Source: Canna indica
Lineage: Eukaryota; Streptophyta; Magnoliopsida; Zingiberales; Cannaceae
Direction: 5' to 3'
Length of the DNA stretch: 64,000 nt
Assembly: GCA_034359265.1 (NCBI GenBank)
Contig: CP136895.1
Coordinates: forward strand, 52,718,001 to 52,782,000
Shown: positions 35,217-45,131 of the stretch, one piece after another
Numbering within the stretch: the stretch's first letter is position 1
Layout: every line of letters starts with the position of its first letter
Program-made: the position numbers and the translations under genes
The notes under the pieces: generated by a model
What the model saw: only the letters and a program-made list of their open reading frames with translations
Databases searched by the model: none
Told to the model about the DNA's origin: nothing

Positions 35217-37367
35217 GCCTTAACCTGATGGCCGAATTGACACTCCTACTGATCATAGAGCTCGATATGATTCTAGGCATGGACTGGTTGGCTTTCCATT
35301 TCACCTCATTGGACTGCATGACTAAGACTGTGAACTTCAATAAGCCCGGATTGCCCCAATTTACCTTCTAGGGAGAGGGAATGGGAGATTTGTTGGTGGT
35401 CATTTCAGCTCTCAAGGCCCAAAAGCTACTTCTAGGCGGTTGCCAATCTTTTTTGGCCTTTGTGTCTGTGGCAGAGGGGAGCGGAGGTGCGGCTAAGGGC
35501 ATTGAGGCAACACCAGTGGTATGCGGGTTCTCTGATGTTTTCCCAAAGGAGTTGCCAGGTTTGCCCCCAGAGAGGGAGATCGAGTTCCATATTGTTTTGC
35601 AGCCTGGGGTGAAGCTAATCTCTATTCCGTCGTATCAGATGGCACCAGCTGAGTTGAGGGAGTTGAAGTCCCAGTTGTAAGAGCTGCTTGAGTTACGCTT
35701 CATTCGCCCAAGTGTTTCGCCTTGGGGTGCTCTAGTGCTCTTCGTGAAAAAAAAGGATGGGTCCATGCAGATGATTATCGGCGGCTTAATAAGGTGACCG
35801 TGAAGAATCGTTACCCGATGCCCAAGATTGATGACTTGTTTGATCAGCTTCAGGGGGCTCAGTGGTTTTCCAAGATTTACCTGCGGTCAGAATACCATCA
35901 GTTGAGAATCCGAGATAGTGACATCCCGAAGACTGCTTTCAGGTTGAGGTATGGCCACTATGAGTTCCTGGTATGTCTTTCGGGCTGACAAATGCACCTG
36001 CAGTATTTATGGACCTGATGAACCGAGTGTTCAGGGAATACTTGGATAAATTTATGATAGTTTTTATTGATGATATTTTGATATATTCCAGAAGCAGGGA
36101 GGAGCATGCTGAGCACTTGAGGACGGTTTTGGAGACTCTCAAGGAGCACAGGTTATATGCCAAATTCTCCAAGTGCGAGTTCTGGCTGGAGAGTGTTGAG
36201 TTCCTTGTCCATGTGGTGTCTAGGTAAGGGGTAAAGGTGGACCCCGCAAAGATATATGCAATCCAAAATTAAAAGAGGCCAGCTAATGTCACGGAGATTT
36301 GTAGCTTCCTCGGGTTGGCAGGCTATTACAGGAAATTCGTGGAGAACTTCTCCAGGATTGTAGTGCCTTTGACTCGCCTGACTCAGAAGGAAATCCAGTT
36401 CATCTGGGATAGTAAGTGCGAGGAGAGCTTTCAGAAGCTCAAGGACCGTTTGACGTCGACAGCAGTTCTATCCGTACCCTCGGGCTCAGGAGGATTTGTT
36501 GTTTATTGTGATGCCTCCCGAGTCGGCTTGGGTTGTATTTTAATGCAGAATGGCAAGGTGATAGCTTATGCCTCCCTGCAGTTGAAGGTCCACGAGAAGA
36601 ATTACCCGACTCATGATCTTGAGCTAGCAACAGTGATGTTTGCATTAAAGCTGTGGTGTCACTACCTTTATGGCAAGGCTTGTGAGATATACACTGATCA
36701 GAAGAGCCTCCAGTATTTCCTCACCCAGAAGGAATTGAACCTGAGGCAAAGAAGGTGGCTTGAACTCTTGGAGGACTATGATTGCACGATCATGTACCAT
36801 GCGGGGAAGGCTAATGTGGTGGCAGATGCCTTGAGCAGGATGTCTATGGGCAGTCTAGCACATTTGGCAGTTAGGAAGAGGCTATTAGCTCGGGATTTGG
36901 CCATGTGTTTGGATGGCCAGGCAGTCTTGACAGTGTTAGCCTCTAGTGCGTTGGTGGCTCACCTGAGGGTGCAGTCCACGTTGGTAGACATGTTGCGGGC
37001 AGCGCAGGAAGATGATGCTTTATTTGCACTCACTAAGGATCTAGCCAGAAGGGATGATGCCAATAATGGTTTTGGTATTGACTCGGAGGACGTTCTGAGG
37101 TTTAAGAACAGGATAGTGGTGCCAGACATGGCTGAGGCCCGCAGGCAGGTGCTAGAGATGGCTCATTGATCTACATATACCATGCATCCGGGAGCCACGA
37201 AAATGTACCGTAACCTAAGGCAAAATTATTGGTGGAAGGGCATGAAGAGAGAGGTGGCCGAGTTTGTGTCTAGGTGTCTGGTCTATCTGCAGGTGAAGGC
37301 CGAACATCTTAAGTCGGTAGAATTGCTCCAGAACTTAGAAGTACCGGAATGGAAATGGAAAAAAGAT
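35217..37367 (+). pseudogene. E5 protease-RT-RNase H-integrase, first part
   Basis: The protease C-terminal part (MILGMDWLAFHF) lacks its catalytic DSGA block, lost to the inverted fragment. RT follows: SVFPKELPGLPPEREIEF, a small frameshift near 35745, [31 protein letters not shown], catalytic FIDDILIYS at about 36065 (intact). RNase H has [28 protein letters not shown] (TDH changed to TDQ) and [10 protein letters not shown]. The integrase zinc region HPGATKMYRNLRQNYWWKGM with CLVYLQVKAE (second Cys lost) runs to LEVPEWKWKK. E6 inserts there after 37367 and the frame resumes at 45132. Several stops (35369, 35680, 36225, 37167) make this a pseudogene. Confidence 0.9.
37363..37367. repeat. Target-site duplication AAGAT, left copy (E6)
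   Basis: AAGAT precedes the E6 5' LTR and recurs at 45127-45131 directly after its 3' LTR. Subtracting E6 rejoins the integrase reading ([16 protein letters not shown]). Confidence 0.95.
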
Positions 37368-37704
37368 TGTTGGCTTTAGGTTTTCAACCTTGGTCTTAAT
37401 CTCTTAATCTCGGTTTTGATGATAACAAACATGGAACTAATATTTCATTGAGAAATCTTTCAGGTTCCATATCAGTTAGCGTTCGATGTCCTCGATCGAA
37501 AATATCAGAAGAAATCGGAAATTGGAAGGACATTGATCATCGCGCTCGGTTTCATCGCGGAAATTTCTCGAAGCTCGACGAGTGCACCAAAGTCGCATTG
37601 GATGAGTCCAAAGATCAAATGAAAAGCTCTCCAAGTTGATGCTCGTTGAAAGCCGAAACCCGAAAATGAAGCACGCAAGAAAAAGGGCTAAAAAATCAAT
37701 ATCA

Positions 37705-38062
37705 GCCTTTGTTCGATCGATCGATCGGTCGACCGAAGAGTGTAAGAAATTGGCAGTAGCCAATTTGGTCGACCGAACACTGCAAAAAATTGGCAGTGGC
37801 TACTTCAGTCGACCAGTCGGTCGACCGACAGAGGCCAGAAATGGGCAGTAGCCCTAGCGGTCGACCGATCGGTCGACCGGATTGAGGATCGCGTAGTCAC
37901 GCGACCCTAGCTTCCATGCGTCGATCGACCAATGGGTCGACCGAATGTGGGATCACCAGTTTTGCATCTGGGCGGTCGACCCGTCGATCGACCACACACA
38001 GTGAGGAAGGCAGCGGTCGTTGGGCGATCGATTGGTCGGTCGATTGACCAATCAACCGAGTG
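37705..38062. repeat. Palindrome array upstream of the E6 TATA box
   Basis: There are about a dozen GTCGAC/GATCGA-centred palindromes, including exact TCGGTCGACCGA and the double CGGTCGACCGATCGGTCGAC. The spacers reuse AATTGGCAGTAGCC and GGGCAGTAGCCCTAG. The array is much richer in CpG than the surrounding LTR. It is repeated in the 3' LTR at about 43935-44290. Confidence 0.9.
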
Positions 38063-38112
38063 TCTGCAATGGATAGTTTTCTATCTATTGAGCTACTGTT
38101 TCCTTGAGAGGC

Positions 38113-38120
38113 TATAAATA
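38113..38120 (+). promoter_or_regulatory. TATA box of the E6 5' LTR
   Basis: TATAAATA in the context GAGGCTATAAATATCATTC is conserved at 44343-44350 and, on the other strand, at 2126, 6283, 21841, 33186 and 63397. It probably sets the transcription start and the U3/R border. Confidence 0.75.
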
Positions 38121-38897
38121 TCATTCATCTAACCTCTCTAAACTTCTTCCTTGACTTCTATCATTTTTATTGAACAATTAAAAGGAAGATTTGAGCCTTC
38201 TAGAGATTGATCAAGCACGCTCTGCTATTTCCGCGAACATTTTCTCAAGCACCAGCTGCTGCCTCAACTCGAGAATTGAATCAAGCTCTACGACTCGACG
38301 AGTTGGAGGTTCCAAGACTTGGAAAAGAGCTTTTAATCTTGGTTTACTCTTTTAGCTCTTTTGATTGTATTTTAATTGTTATTTGAACGTTTTTGTTTGA
38401 TTTGTGCGTGTGGAAGACCTAGGCTGTTAGGTCTTGTTGTATAAGTGGTTGCCTTACTGTGAATGTGTAAAGCCACTTGTGTAAACGTAGTTTTACTAGG
38501 ATTAAGTTGAGTTGTCCCTTAGGGTTGAGGTGGAAGAGTGCTCTTGATAAGAAGGCGGAGACTTTCGGGTGCGAAAGTGCCTTAGGTTGAGAGTGCGACT
38601 CTTCGAGTAAAAGTACTATGTGTAAGGGAAACTAATTTAATCTAGTTAAACTAGTTTCGAAATCCTAAGCGGAGTGCTTAGGTAGTGGAGTAGGCATTGG
38701 GGCCGAACCACTATAAATTCTCGTGTTTGCATTGTTATATTTGGTTGTGCTTAATTGTTTGATCTTGCTTACGCATTTAATCGCATAATTGCAACTTGCC
38801 TAAACGATCTAAGTAAACAATCAAAATTGAATTTAGGCTAATTGAATTAGTAAACACACTATTCACCCCCCCCTCTAGTGTTGCCATTTCGCCAACA

Positions 38898-38913
38898 TTT
38901 GGTATCAGAGCGG
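38898..38913 (+). other. Primer-binding site of E6
   Basis: TTTGGTATCAGAGCGG starts at the first base after the LTR and is complementary to the initiator tRNA-Met 3' end. Confidence 0.92.
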
Positions 38914-38964
38914 GTCGTAGATTGAGATTTCACCGTCTCCTTTACATCTAGTCTCGATCTTGAA

Positions 38965-40296
38965 ATGGCTCTAAAGAGTGTAGCGTCTTTACCACCTAGG
39001 TTCCATGAGTTTAATTTTGGTCTTTGGAAAGGAAGAATGTATACATTCTTAAAGACTCAAGGAATAGGTGTGTTTAATATGGTTAAGTCAAAATACATAA
39101 AACCTAAGAAAGACATGAATGCATGGACCCAAGAACAAATTAGCATGTTTGAGTTAAATGCTAAAGCTACAAATAGCTTATTTTGTTCTTCGGAAAATAA
39201 TGTGTTTGAGACAATCATGCATTGTACTTCCGCATTCGATATTTGGGCTACTTTAAACATGCTTTATAATTATGCAAAAACCGAAGAGCTCAATACATTT
39301 CATGAGGGGAGTGATGACAATTGTTATCCACCCAATACTAATATGGTTTTTGAAGCTCATAGTGCCTCTAGTCATAAGAGCACAAGAAATTGGAAAAGGA
39401 AGGTGATTTGTCATGTGTGCCAAGAAAAAGGGCATGTAAGGAAGAACTGCCCTACTATGAAGAACAAGGCAAAGAAGAGGTCAAGTGATTCCACCTCCAC
39501 ATCTCACTCATTTGAAGCATCCTCTACCCATGACTATGAAGCCACTTCCAAAGTGAGCCTCAAAACTGCAAATAATGAGGTACTCTCTCCTTCATCTAGT
39601 CATGATAATGATAATGATAGTACTAGCTCTTCTAGTTCACATGATATGCAATATGATGAGTTAGTAAGTGAATACAAGAAAATATATGTCTTGCTTGTTA
39701 AAAAAGACAATGAAAATAAAAGATTGAAAAAAGATAATATAAGGCTTAACTCCCATGTAGATGAATTAAAACTAGAAAATGAGAGAATGAAATCTAGTTC
39801 TTTCGATTTTTCCCATGAAAGGTTGAAACTTGAGCTTAAGGACATAAAGCTTGAAAATGAAAATTTGAAACTTGAGAATTCAAAAATTTTAAGTCAAAAC
39901 AACAATTTGAAATCTCAATCTAAAGCCTTATATCAATCTCTTGATTCATTGAAAAATGAGGTTGTGTCCTTAAATAAGAAAGTAAACGAATTGAAAAATA
40001 TTTCATTTCCTAAGAACACAAGAATGAAAAATACTTATGAAAAGAATGTCAATGTCCATCATGTTCAAAATGCTAAGCATTCTACCATTAAACCTCATGT
40101 TCAAAAGAAGAATGTTTCCGTTAAGAATGCTCATACTCATCCTGTTTCACATGTCAAGCATTTAAATGATAGATCTAATGTCCATAGCATAAATAAGAAG
40201 AAATTCAATGGACATTGTTTTTGTTGTGGTATTTTTGGTTATGCTATTTATGATTGTGCATTCAAGAAAAATTCAAGTCTAGTTAAGACACTTTAG
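38965..40296 (+). CDS. E6 Gag, 443 residues (UBN2-like, two zinc knuckles)
   Basis: This is the only essentially intact retroelement ORF in the window. ATG 38965 lies about 50 bp after the primer site. Residues 1-110 are UBN2-like (LWKGRMYTFLKTQ; FDIWATLNMLYNYAKTEE). The first CCHC knuckle CHVCQEKGHVRKNC is at 149-162. A Ser/Thr/His-rich linker follows, then a Lys/Glu/Leu/Asn coiled coil at about 230-345. The second knuckle CFCCGIFGYAIYDC is at 418-431, with Tyr where E4a has the zinc-binding His. The TAG after KTL corresponds to a Trp codon in E4a, so it is a premature stop about 25 codons before the ancestral end (about 40371). The product should form particles and bind RNA. No protease, integrase, RT or RNase H follows. 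Confidence 0.88.
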   Translation: MALKSVASLPPRFHEFNFGLWKGRMYTFLKTQGIGVFNMVKSKYIKPKKDMNAWTQEQISMFELNAKATNSLFCSSENNVFETIMHCTSAFDIWATLNMLYNYAKTEELNTFHEGSDDNCYPPNTNMVFEAHSASSHKSTRNWKRKVICHVCQEKGHVRKNCPTMKNKAKKRSSDSTSTSHSFEASSTHDYEATSKVSLKTANNEVLSPSSSHDNDNDSTSSSSSHDMQYDELVSEYKKIYVLLVKKDNENKRLKKDNIRLNSHVDELKLENERMKSSSFDFSHERLKLELKDIKLENENLKLENSKILSQNNNLKSQSKALYQSLDSLKNEVVSLNKKVNELKNISFPKNTRMKNTYEKNVNVHHVQNAKHSTIKPHVQKKNVSVKNAHTHPVSHVKHLNDRSNVHSINKKKFNGHCFCCGIFGYAIYDCAFKKNSSLVKTL

Positions 40297-43200
40297 ATTC
40301 CTAGGCCAACTCACCCCCAAGGACCCAAAGTCTCATCTTCTTTTGTAGGGGGGGTTACCACACAAGGATGAATGAGAAGTGGTGTATTGGAGTTGACCAT
40401 GGACTTGAATGATGAATCCTTCCTTCGTTGCAACTTCAAGCTACCTTATGTCTTAGGTAGAGTTGGCATCAAAACTATTCCGGCATCATCTTCTAACTTG
40501 CATTGTTTGACCTTAGTTGAAGATTATGATATCATGTTTAATTTGAGTTGGTTTTGCCCGCTCTTGATATGTTTTATGAAATGATTTTTTATTTTGATTT
40601 CTCGGTCTCCTCGGAGACCTATGTGGCCTGTAATGGGCCTAAGCAACCTTGCAGTTCTAAATCATAGGCTCATTGTGGCCTTTCGGTTTTCAACCAATAG
40701 GAAGGGTTGGAGATCATGTTTTCATTTATATTATCTTTGTGATCTCTTAAAATTCATTTTGATATCACTCGATTTTATTTTGAAACGAATTTCAAACTAT
40801 TTAGCAAAGTGGACTTTGAAAATGATATTTGAATCTCTTTGCTATTTGGTTTGGTTAGCTTGCTAAGTAGCTATATTTTCTTTAAAATTATTAGTGTAGC
40901 TTACTTGCAAGTTATAAGTATTTTAGGAAGGCTAATTAGGAAGAAAAATATTAGTTTGGCAAATTATCATGAATAAGGTATAACTTTGATAAATTCAAAA
41001 TCTTAGTGTTATACCTCAATGCTTAAGCTTAAATAATGTCTCAATACTCATGATTAGAATTGCATGGTAAACCCTTGAATTTTCGTGAGTAGGTAGAATC
41101 TTAGCCCTTAGGCAAATTTCATTAAATGAAACTTGCTCTAGGTTGATACTTACCATTAGAGACATTCTTTTTAAGTCCAAACTAGTTAAACATGTTTAGA
41201 GATCTTATTCCTTAAATATTTCACATCTTAAGATCTCTTAGATTCATTTTGATATCATGTTAACCTCCTTAAAATGAATCTTTACTATCTAGCATAGGTT
41301 GAATTCTCTTTATGAAACTTTGCATTAAACATGTGATATTTAGTAAAATAGCTTGCTAGTTGGCATACTATTTCATTATGATACTAATGAAACCTACATG
41401 CAAGTTAAGAAAGTGATAAAAACATTGAAGGCTATGCTATCATGAAGAATATGAAAGTAAATGACAAGTTTGACAAATTTCTAAAGACTAAGGTATAAAT
41501 TTGATTTTACAAAAATCTTAATATAATACTTGAATATTCATGCTTTAATGATGTCTCTACATACTCATGATTGATTTTACATGATAAATGTTTGAATTTT
41601 CATGAGTAGGCAGTTTCATGATAACTAAGTAAATTTCATGATATTAATATTGAATGAAATTGGGCTAGTTTAAAATTCTTATTAAAGACCTCATTTTGAA
41701 TAAACACCCAATGAACATGTTTAGATACAAATATCATATAAGTTTAGGTATTTCAAATTGAAAATTCATGTCTAGATGAACAATGTGATAACTATACCAC
41801 TTTAGGGGACTTAAACTTGAAAAAGGTTTGACCCAAGTCAACAAATTGACTTGGACACTTCATTTTAAGTCCAAACTTCATAAACATGTTTAGGAATAGG
41901 TATGACATGTTTCCAAGCACTTAGAGTGAGAAATTCATATGGATATAGATAAAATGACATAGAGGTCAATTCATGCTTACCTTTTTTCAACCAAGTTGAC
42001 CCAAGTCAACAAGTTGACTTAAAGGTCTCATTTTCAATCTATATTTAAGAAACATATTTAAATTTACTCATGTTAGGTATCCATAGGTTTAAGTTTGAAA
42101 AATCATCAGTAAATGATAAGATTGAAACTTAGCAAGTTTCACGAAAACTAATTTAGTGTTGAATGAAACCATGCTAGGTTGATATCTTGACTTAAGGATA
42201 TAATTTTCATTTCAAACTTGACATACACTCTTTACATGATCACTTTATGGTGTCATAAAAGTTTCAATGAAAATTGAACACGTTTTGAAAATAACTAAAA
42301 ATTACAAAAATGAAATTTCAATCAACAATTAGTATGCACTTTCAGTTATTTCTAGAGAAATATAGAAAAATCTTTTTTAATCGATTCTTGAAATTGCACC
42401 CTCACTGAAAAATCTAGGTTCTTCAGTAAAATTTTTGAAAAGTTTCATCAAGAATCTGATTTATAATGGAATTTTGAAGTTAGATTTCGAAAAAACAAAG
42501 TATCATCCTTCTTGAAATATCAATCTTTCCGATACTTTGGTTTTTCTTCAAAAACTTCAAATAAAAACTCATGCATACTATTTTATTTCATTTCTAATAT
42601 CATTCACACCATTGCTTGAGTAAAATCATTCATAGGAATGATTTTGATAATTTGAATGATAACTAGAAATATTCACTTTTTCATTGAAAATAACATAGGT
42701 TGAAAAATGAACTTAGAAAATTCATTTTGAGTTCAAACTTGATACATGCATTTCAAATGACCATTCAACAATTGGTATCAAAAAAATTTCATCCAACAAT
42801 TGGTATTTCAAATCCTGAAGTATAGGTTCACCTAAGTCAACAAAGTGACTTAAAAATCTTATTTTAAGCCCAAACTTGATTCATAGACTTACACTCTCTC
42901 ATGTTTAATGTCTAGATGGCTAAATATGAGAAAAACATGAGTAGATAGCAAAATTTGAAACTTAGCATTTTCATGTTTTCATGCTTAATTCAAATGAAAC
43001 CATGCTAAGTTAAAAGTTTGATTAAATCACATTAGTTTCACTTCAAACTTGATATACATGATTTAAATGACCATATCTTGATATTTTGAAAGTTTGAATG
43101 AAATCTAAAAATGTCATGAAAAAGATATGAGTACATTCATACTTGAGTGCATACATCATTTAGTTTTGAATTGTATCTATCACTCCTTTCTATCAAGTAT

Positions 43201-43574
43201 GATTTTGTTTCATATCAAATATTGTTTTCCATCCCCTTGGTTGAGATTTTCATGTTTCATGAAAAATATCCTTTAGAGTCTCAACTTCATGAAAAAAAAT
43301 ATTTGTTTTTCATCCCTTTGTCTAGATTGACCTTTCTTGCCCTTTTTGATTGGTGTCAAAAGGGGGAGAAGAGTATAGGTATAAAGGGGGAGAAAAGTAT
43401 AAGAAAATTGCGGAGAAAATTATAGATAAAGGGGAGGAAAATATAGGAAATCCATGCATATAGTTATGGGGAGTTTATTTTCATAGATATGCATGTTGAT
43501 AGGGGGAGAAATCCCTTAGTTGATATCCTATATGCTTTAATGTATATATTTTATTAAGGATGTTTGTCATCATC
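40297..43574 (+). mobile_element. Non-coding internal region of E6 with hairpin modules
   Basis: About 3.2 kb of AT-rich sequence without pol homology. Visible structure: a perfect GGTCTC-CTCG-GAGACC stem-loop at 40607-40622; hairpins CCAAGTCAA-CAAA-TTGACTTGG at 41833-41854, AAGTCAA-CAAG-TTGACTT at 42003-42020 and AAGTCA/TGACTT at 42834-42851. Repeated phrases (ACTCATG, AACATGTTTA, CCAAACTT) give the impression of diverged tandem modules of several hundred bp. The ORFs at 40372-40866 and 43147-43425 show no domain. Confidence 0.75.
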
Positions 43575-43588
43575 AAAAAGGGGGAGAT
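43575..43588 (+). other. Polypurine tract of E6
   Basis: AAAAAGGGGGAGAT directly precedes the 3' LTR and would prime second-strand synthesis. Confidence 0.9.
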
Positions 43589-45126
43589 TGTTGGCTTTAG
43601 GTTTTCAACCTTGGTCTTAATCTCTTAATCTCGGCTTTGATGTTAACAAATATGGAACTAATATTTCATTGAAAAATCTTTCAGGTTCCATATCAGTTAG
43701 CATTCGATGTCCTCGATCAAAAATATCAGAAGAAATCAGAAATTGGAAGGACATTGATCATCGCGCTCGGGTTCACCGCGGAAATTTCTCGAAGCTCGAC
43801 GAGTGCACCAAAGTCGCATTGGACGAGTCCAAAGATCAAATGAAAAGCTCACCAAGTTGATGCTCATTGAAAGTCGAAACTCGGAAATGAAGCGTGCAAG
43901 AAAAAGGGCTGAAAAATCAATATCAGCCTTTGTTCGGTCGATCGAAGACTGCAAGAAATTGGCAATAGCCAATTCGGTCGACCGGTCGGTCGATCGAACA
44001 CTGCCAAAAACTAGTAGTGGCTACTTCAGTCGATCGACAGAGGCCAGAAATGGGCAATAGCCCTAGCGATCGATCGATCGATCAATCGGATTGAGGATCG
44101 CGCAGTCGTGCGACCCTGGCTTCCTTGCGTCGATCAACCGATGGGTCGACCGAATGTGGGATCGCCAATTTTGCATCTGGGCGGTCGACCCGTCGGTCGA
44201 CCGCACACAGTGAGGAAGGCAGCGGTCGTTCGGGCAATCGATCGGTCGTTCAGGCAGTCGATCGGTCGGTCGATCGACCAATCGATCAAGCATCTGCAAC
44301 AGATAGTTTTCAATCCGTTGAGCTACCATTTCCTTGAGAGGCTATAAATATCATTCATCTAACCTCTCTAAACTTCTTCCTTGACTTCTACAGTTTTTAT
44401 TGAGCAATTAAAAGGAAGATTTGAGCCTTCTAGAGATTGATCAAGCGCGCTCTGCTATTTCCGCGAACATTTTCTCAAGCGCCAGCTGCTGCCTCAACTC
44501 GGGAATTGAATCGAGCTCTATGACTCGGCGAGTTGGAGGTTCCAAGACTTGGAAAAGAGCTTTTAATCTTGGTTTATTCTTTTAGCTCTTTTGATTGTAT
44601 TTTAACTGTTAATTGAACATTTTTGTTTGATTTGTGCGTGTGGAAGACCTAGACTGTTAGGTCTTGTTGTATAAGTGGTTACCTTGCTGTGAAGGTGTAA
44701 AGCCACTTGTGTAAATGTAGTTTTACTAGGATTAAGTTGAGTTGTCCCTTAGGGTTGAGGTGGAAGAGTGCTCTTGATAAGAAGGCGGAGACTTCCGGGT
44801 GCGAAAGTGCCTTAGGTTGAGAGTGCGACTCTTCGAGTCAAAGTCCTCTGTGTAAGAGAAACCGATTTAATCTAGTTAAACTAGTTTCGAAATCCTAAGC
44901 GGGGTGCTTAGGTAGTGGAGTAGGCATTGGGGCCGAACCACTATAAATTCTCGTATTTGCATTGTTATATTTGATTGTGCTTAATTGTTTGATCTTGCTT
45001 CCGCATTTAATCGCACAATTACAACTTGCCTAAACGATCTAAGTAAACAATCAAAATTGAATTTAGTCTAATTGAATTAGTAAACACACTATTCACCCCC
45101 CCTCTAGTGTTGCCATTTCGCCAACA
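43589..45126 (+). mobile_element. 3' LTR of E6
   Basis: This 1538-bp LTR (TGTTGGCTTT...GCCAACA) matches 37368-38897. The palindrome array is at 43935-44290, TATAAATA at 44343-44350 and the hairpin at 44894-44912. It is followed by AAGAT. Confidence 0.96.
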
Positions 45127-45131
45127 AAGAT
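45127..45131. repeat. Target-site duplication AAGAT, right copy
   Basis: This is identical to 37363-37367 and abuts the E6 3' LTR. Confidence 0.95.

Larger units (their letters stand above)
37368..38897 (+). mobile_element. 5' LTR of gag-only copia element E6
   Basis: This 1530-bp LTR (TGTTGGCTTT...GCCAACA) carries a palindrome array at 37705-38062, TATAAATA at 38113-38120 (about 52 bp downstream of the array) and the hairpin CCTAAGC-GGAGT-GCTTAGG at 38664-38682. It is followed by TTTGGTATCAGAGCGG. It differs from the 3' LTR mainly by transitions, many at CpG. Confidence 0.96.

Noticed and set aside
37636..38124. ORFs rich in Arg-Ser-Ile-Asp repeats over the palindrome arrays (also near 2299-2589, 28040-28276, 33231-33491, 44063-44347)
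   Set aside because: They are open because the palindromic repeat reads without stops in several frames on both strands; there is no start context, domain or conservation between copies.
40372..40866. Possible small genes downstream of E6 Gag
   Set aside because: The ORFs are not preserved in the homologous parts of E4a and E4b and show no domain.
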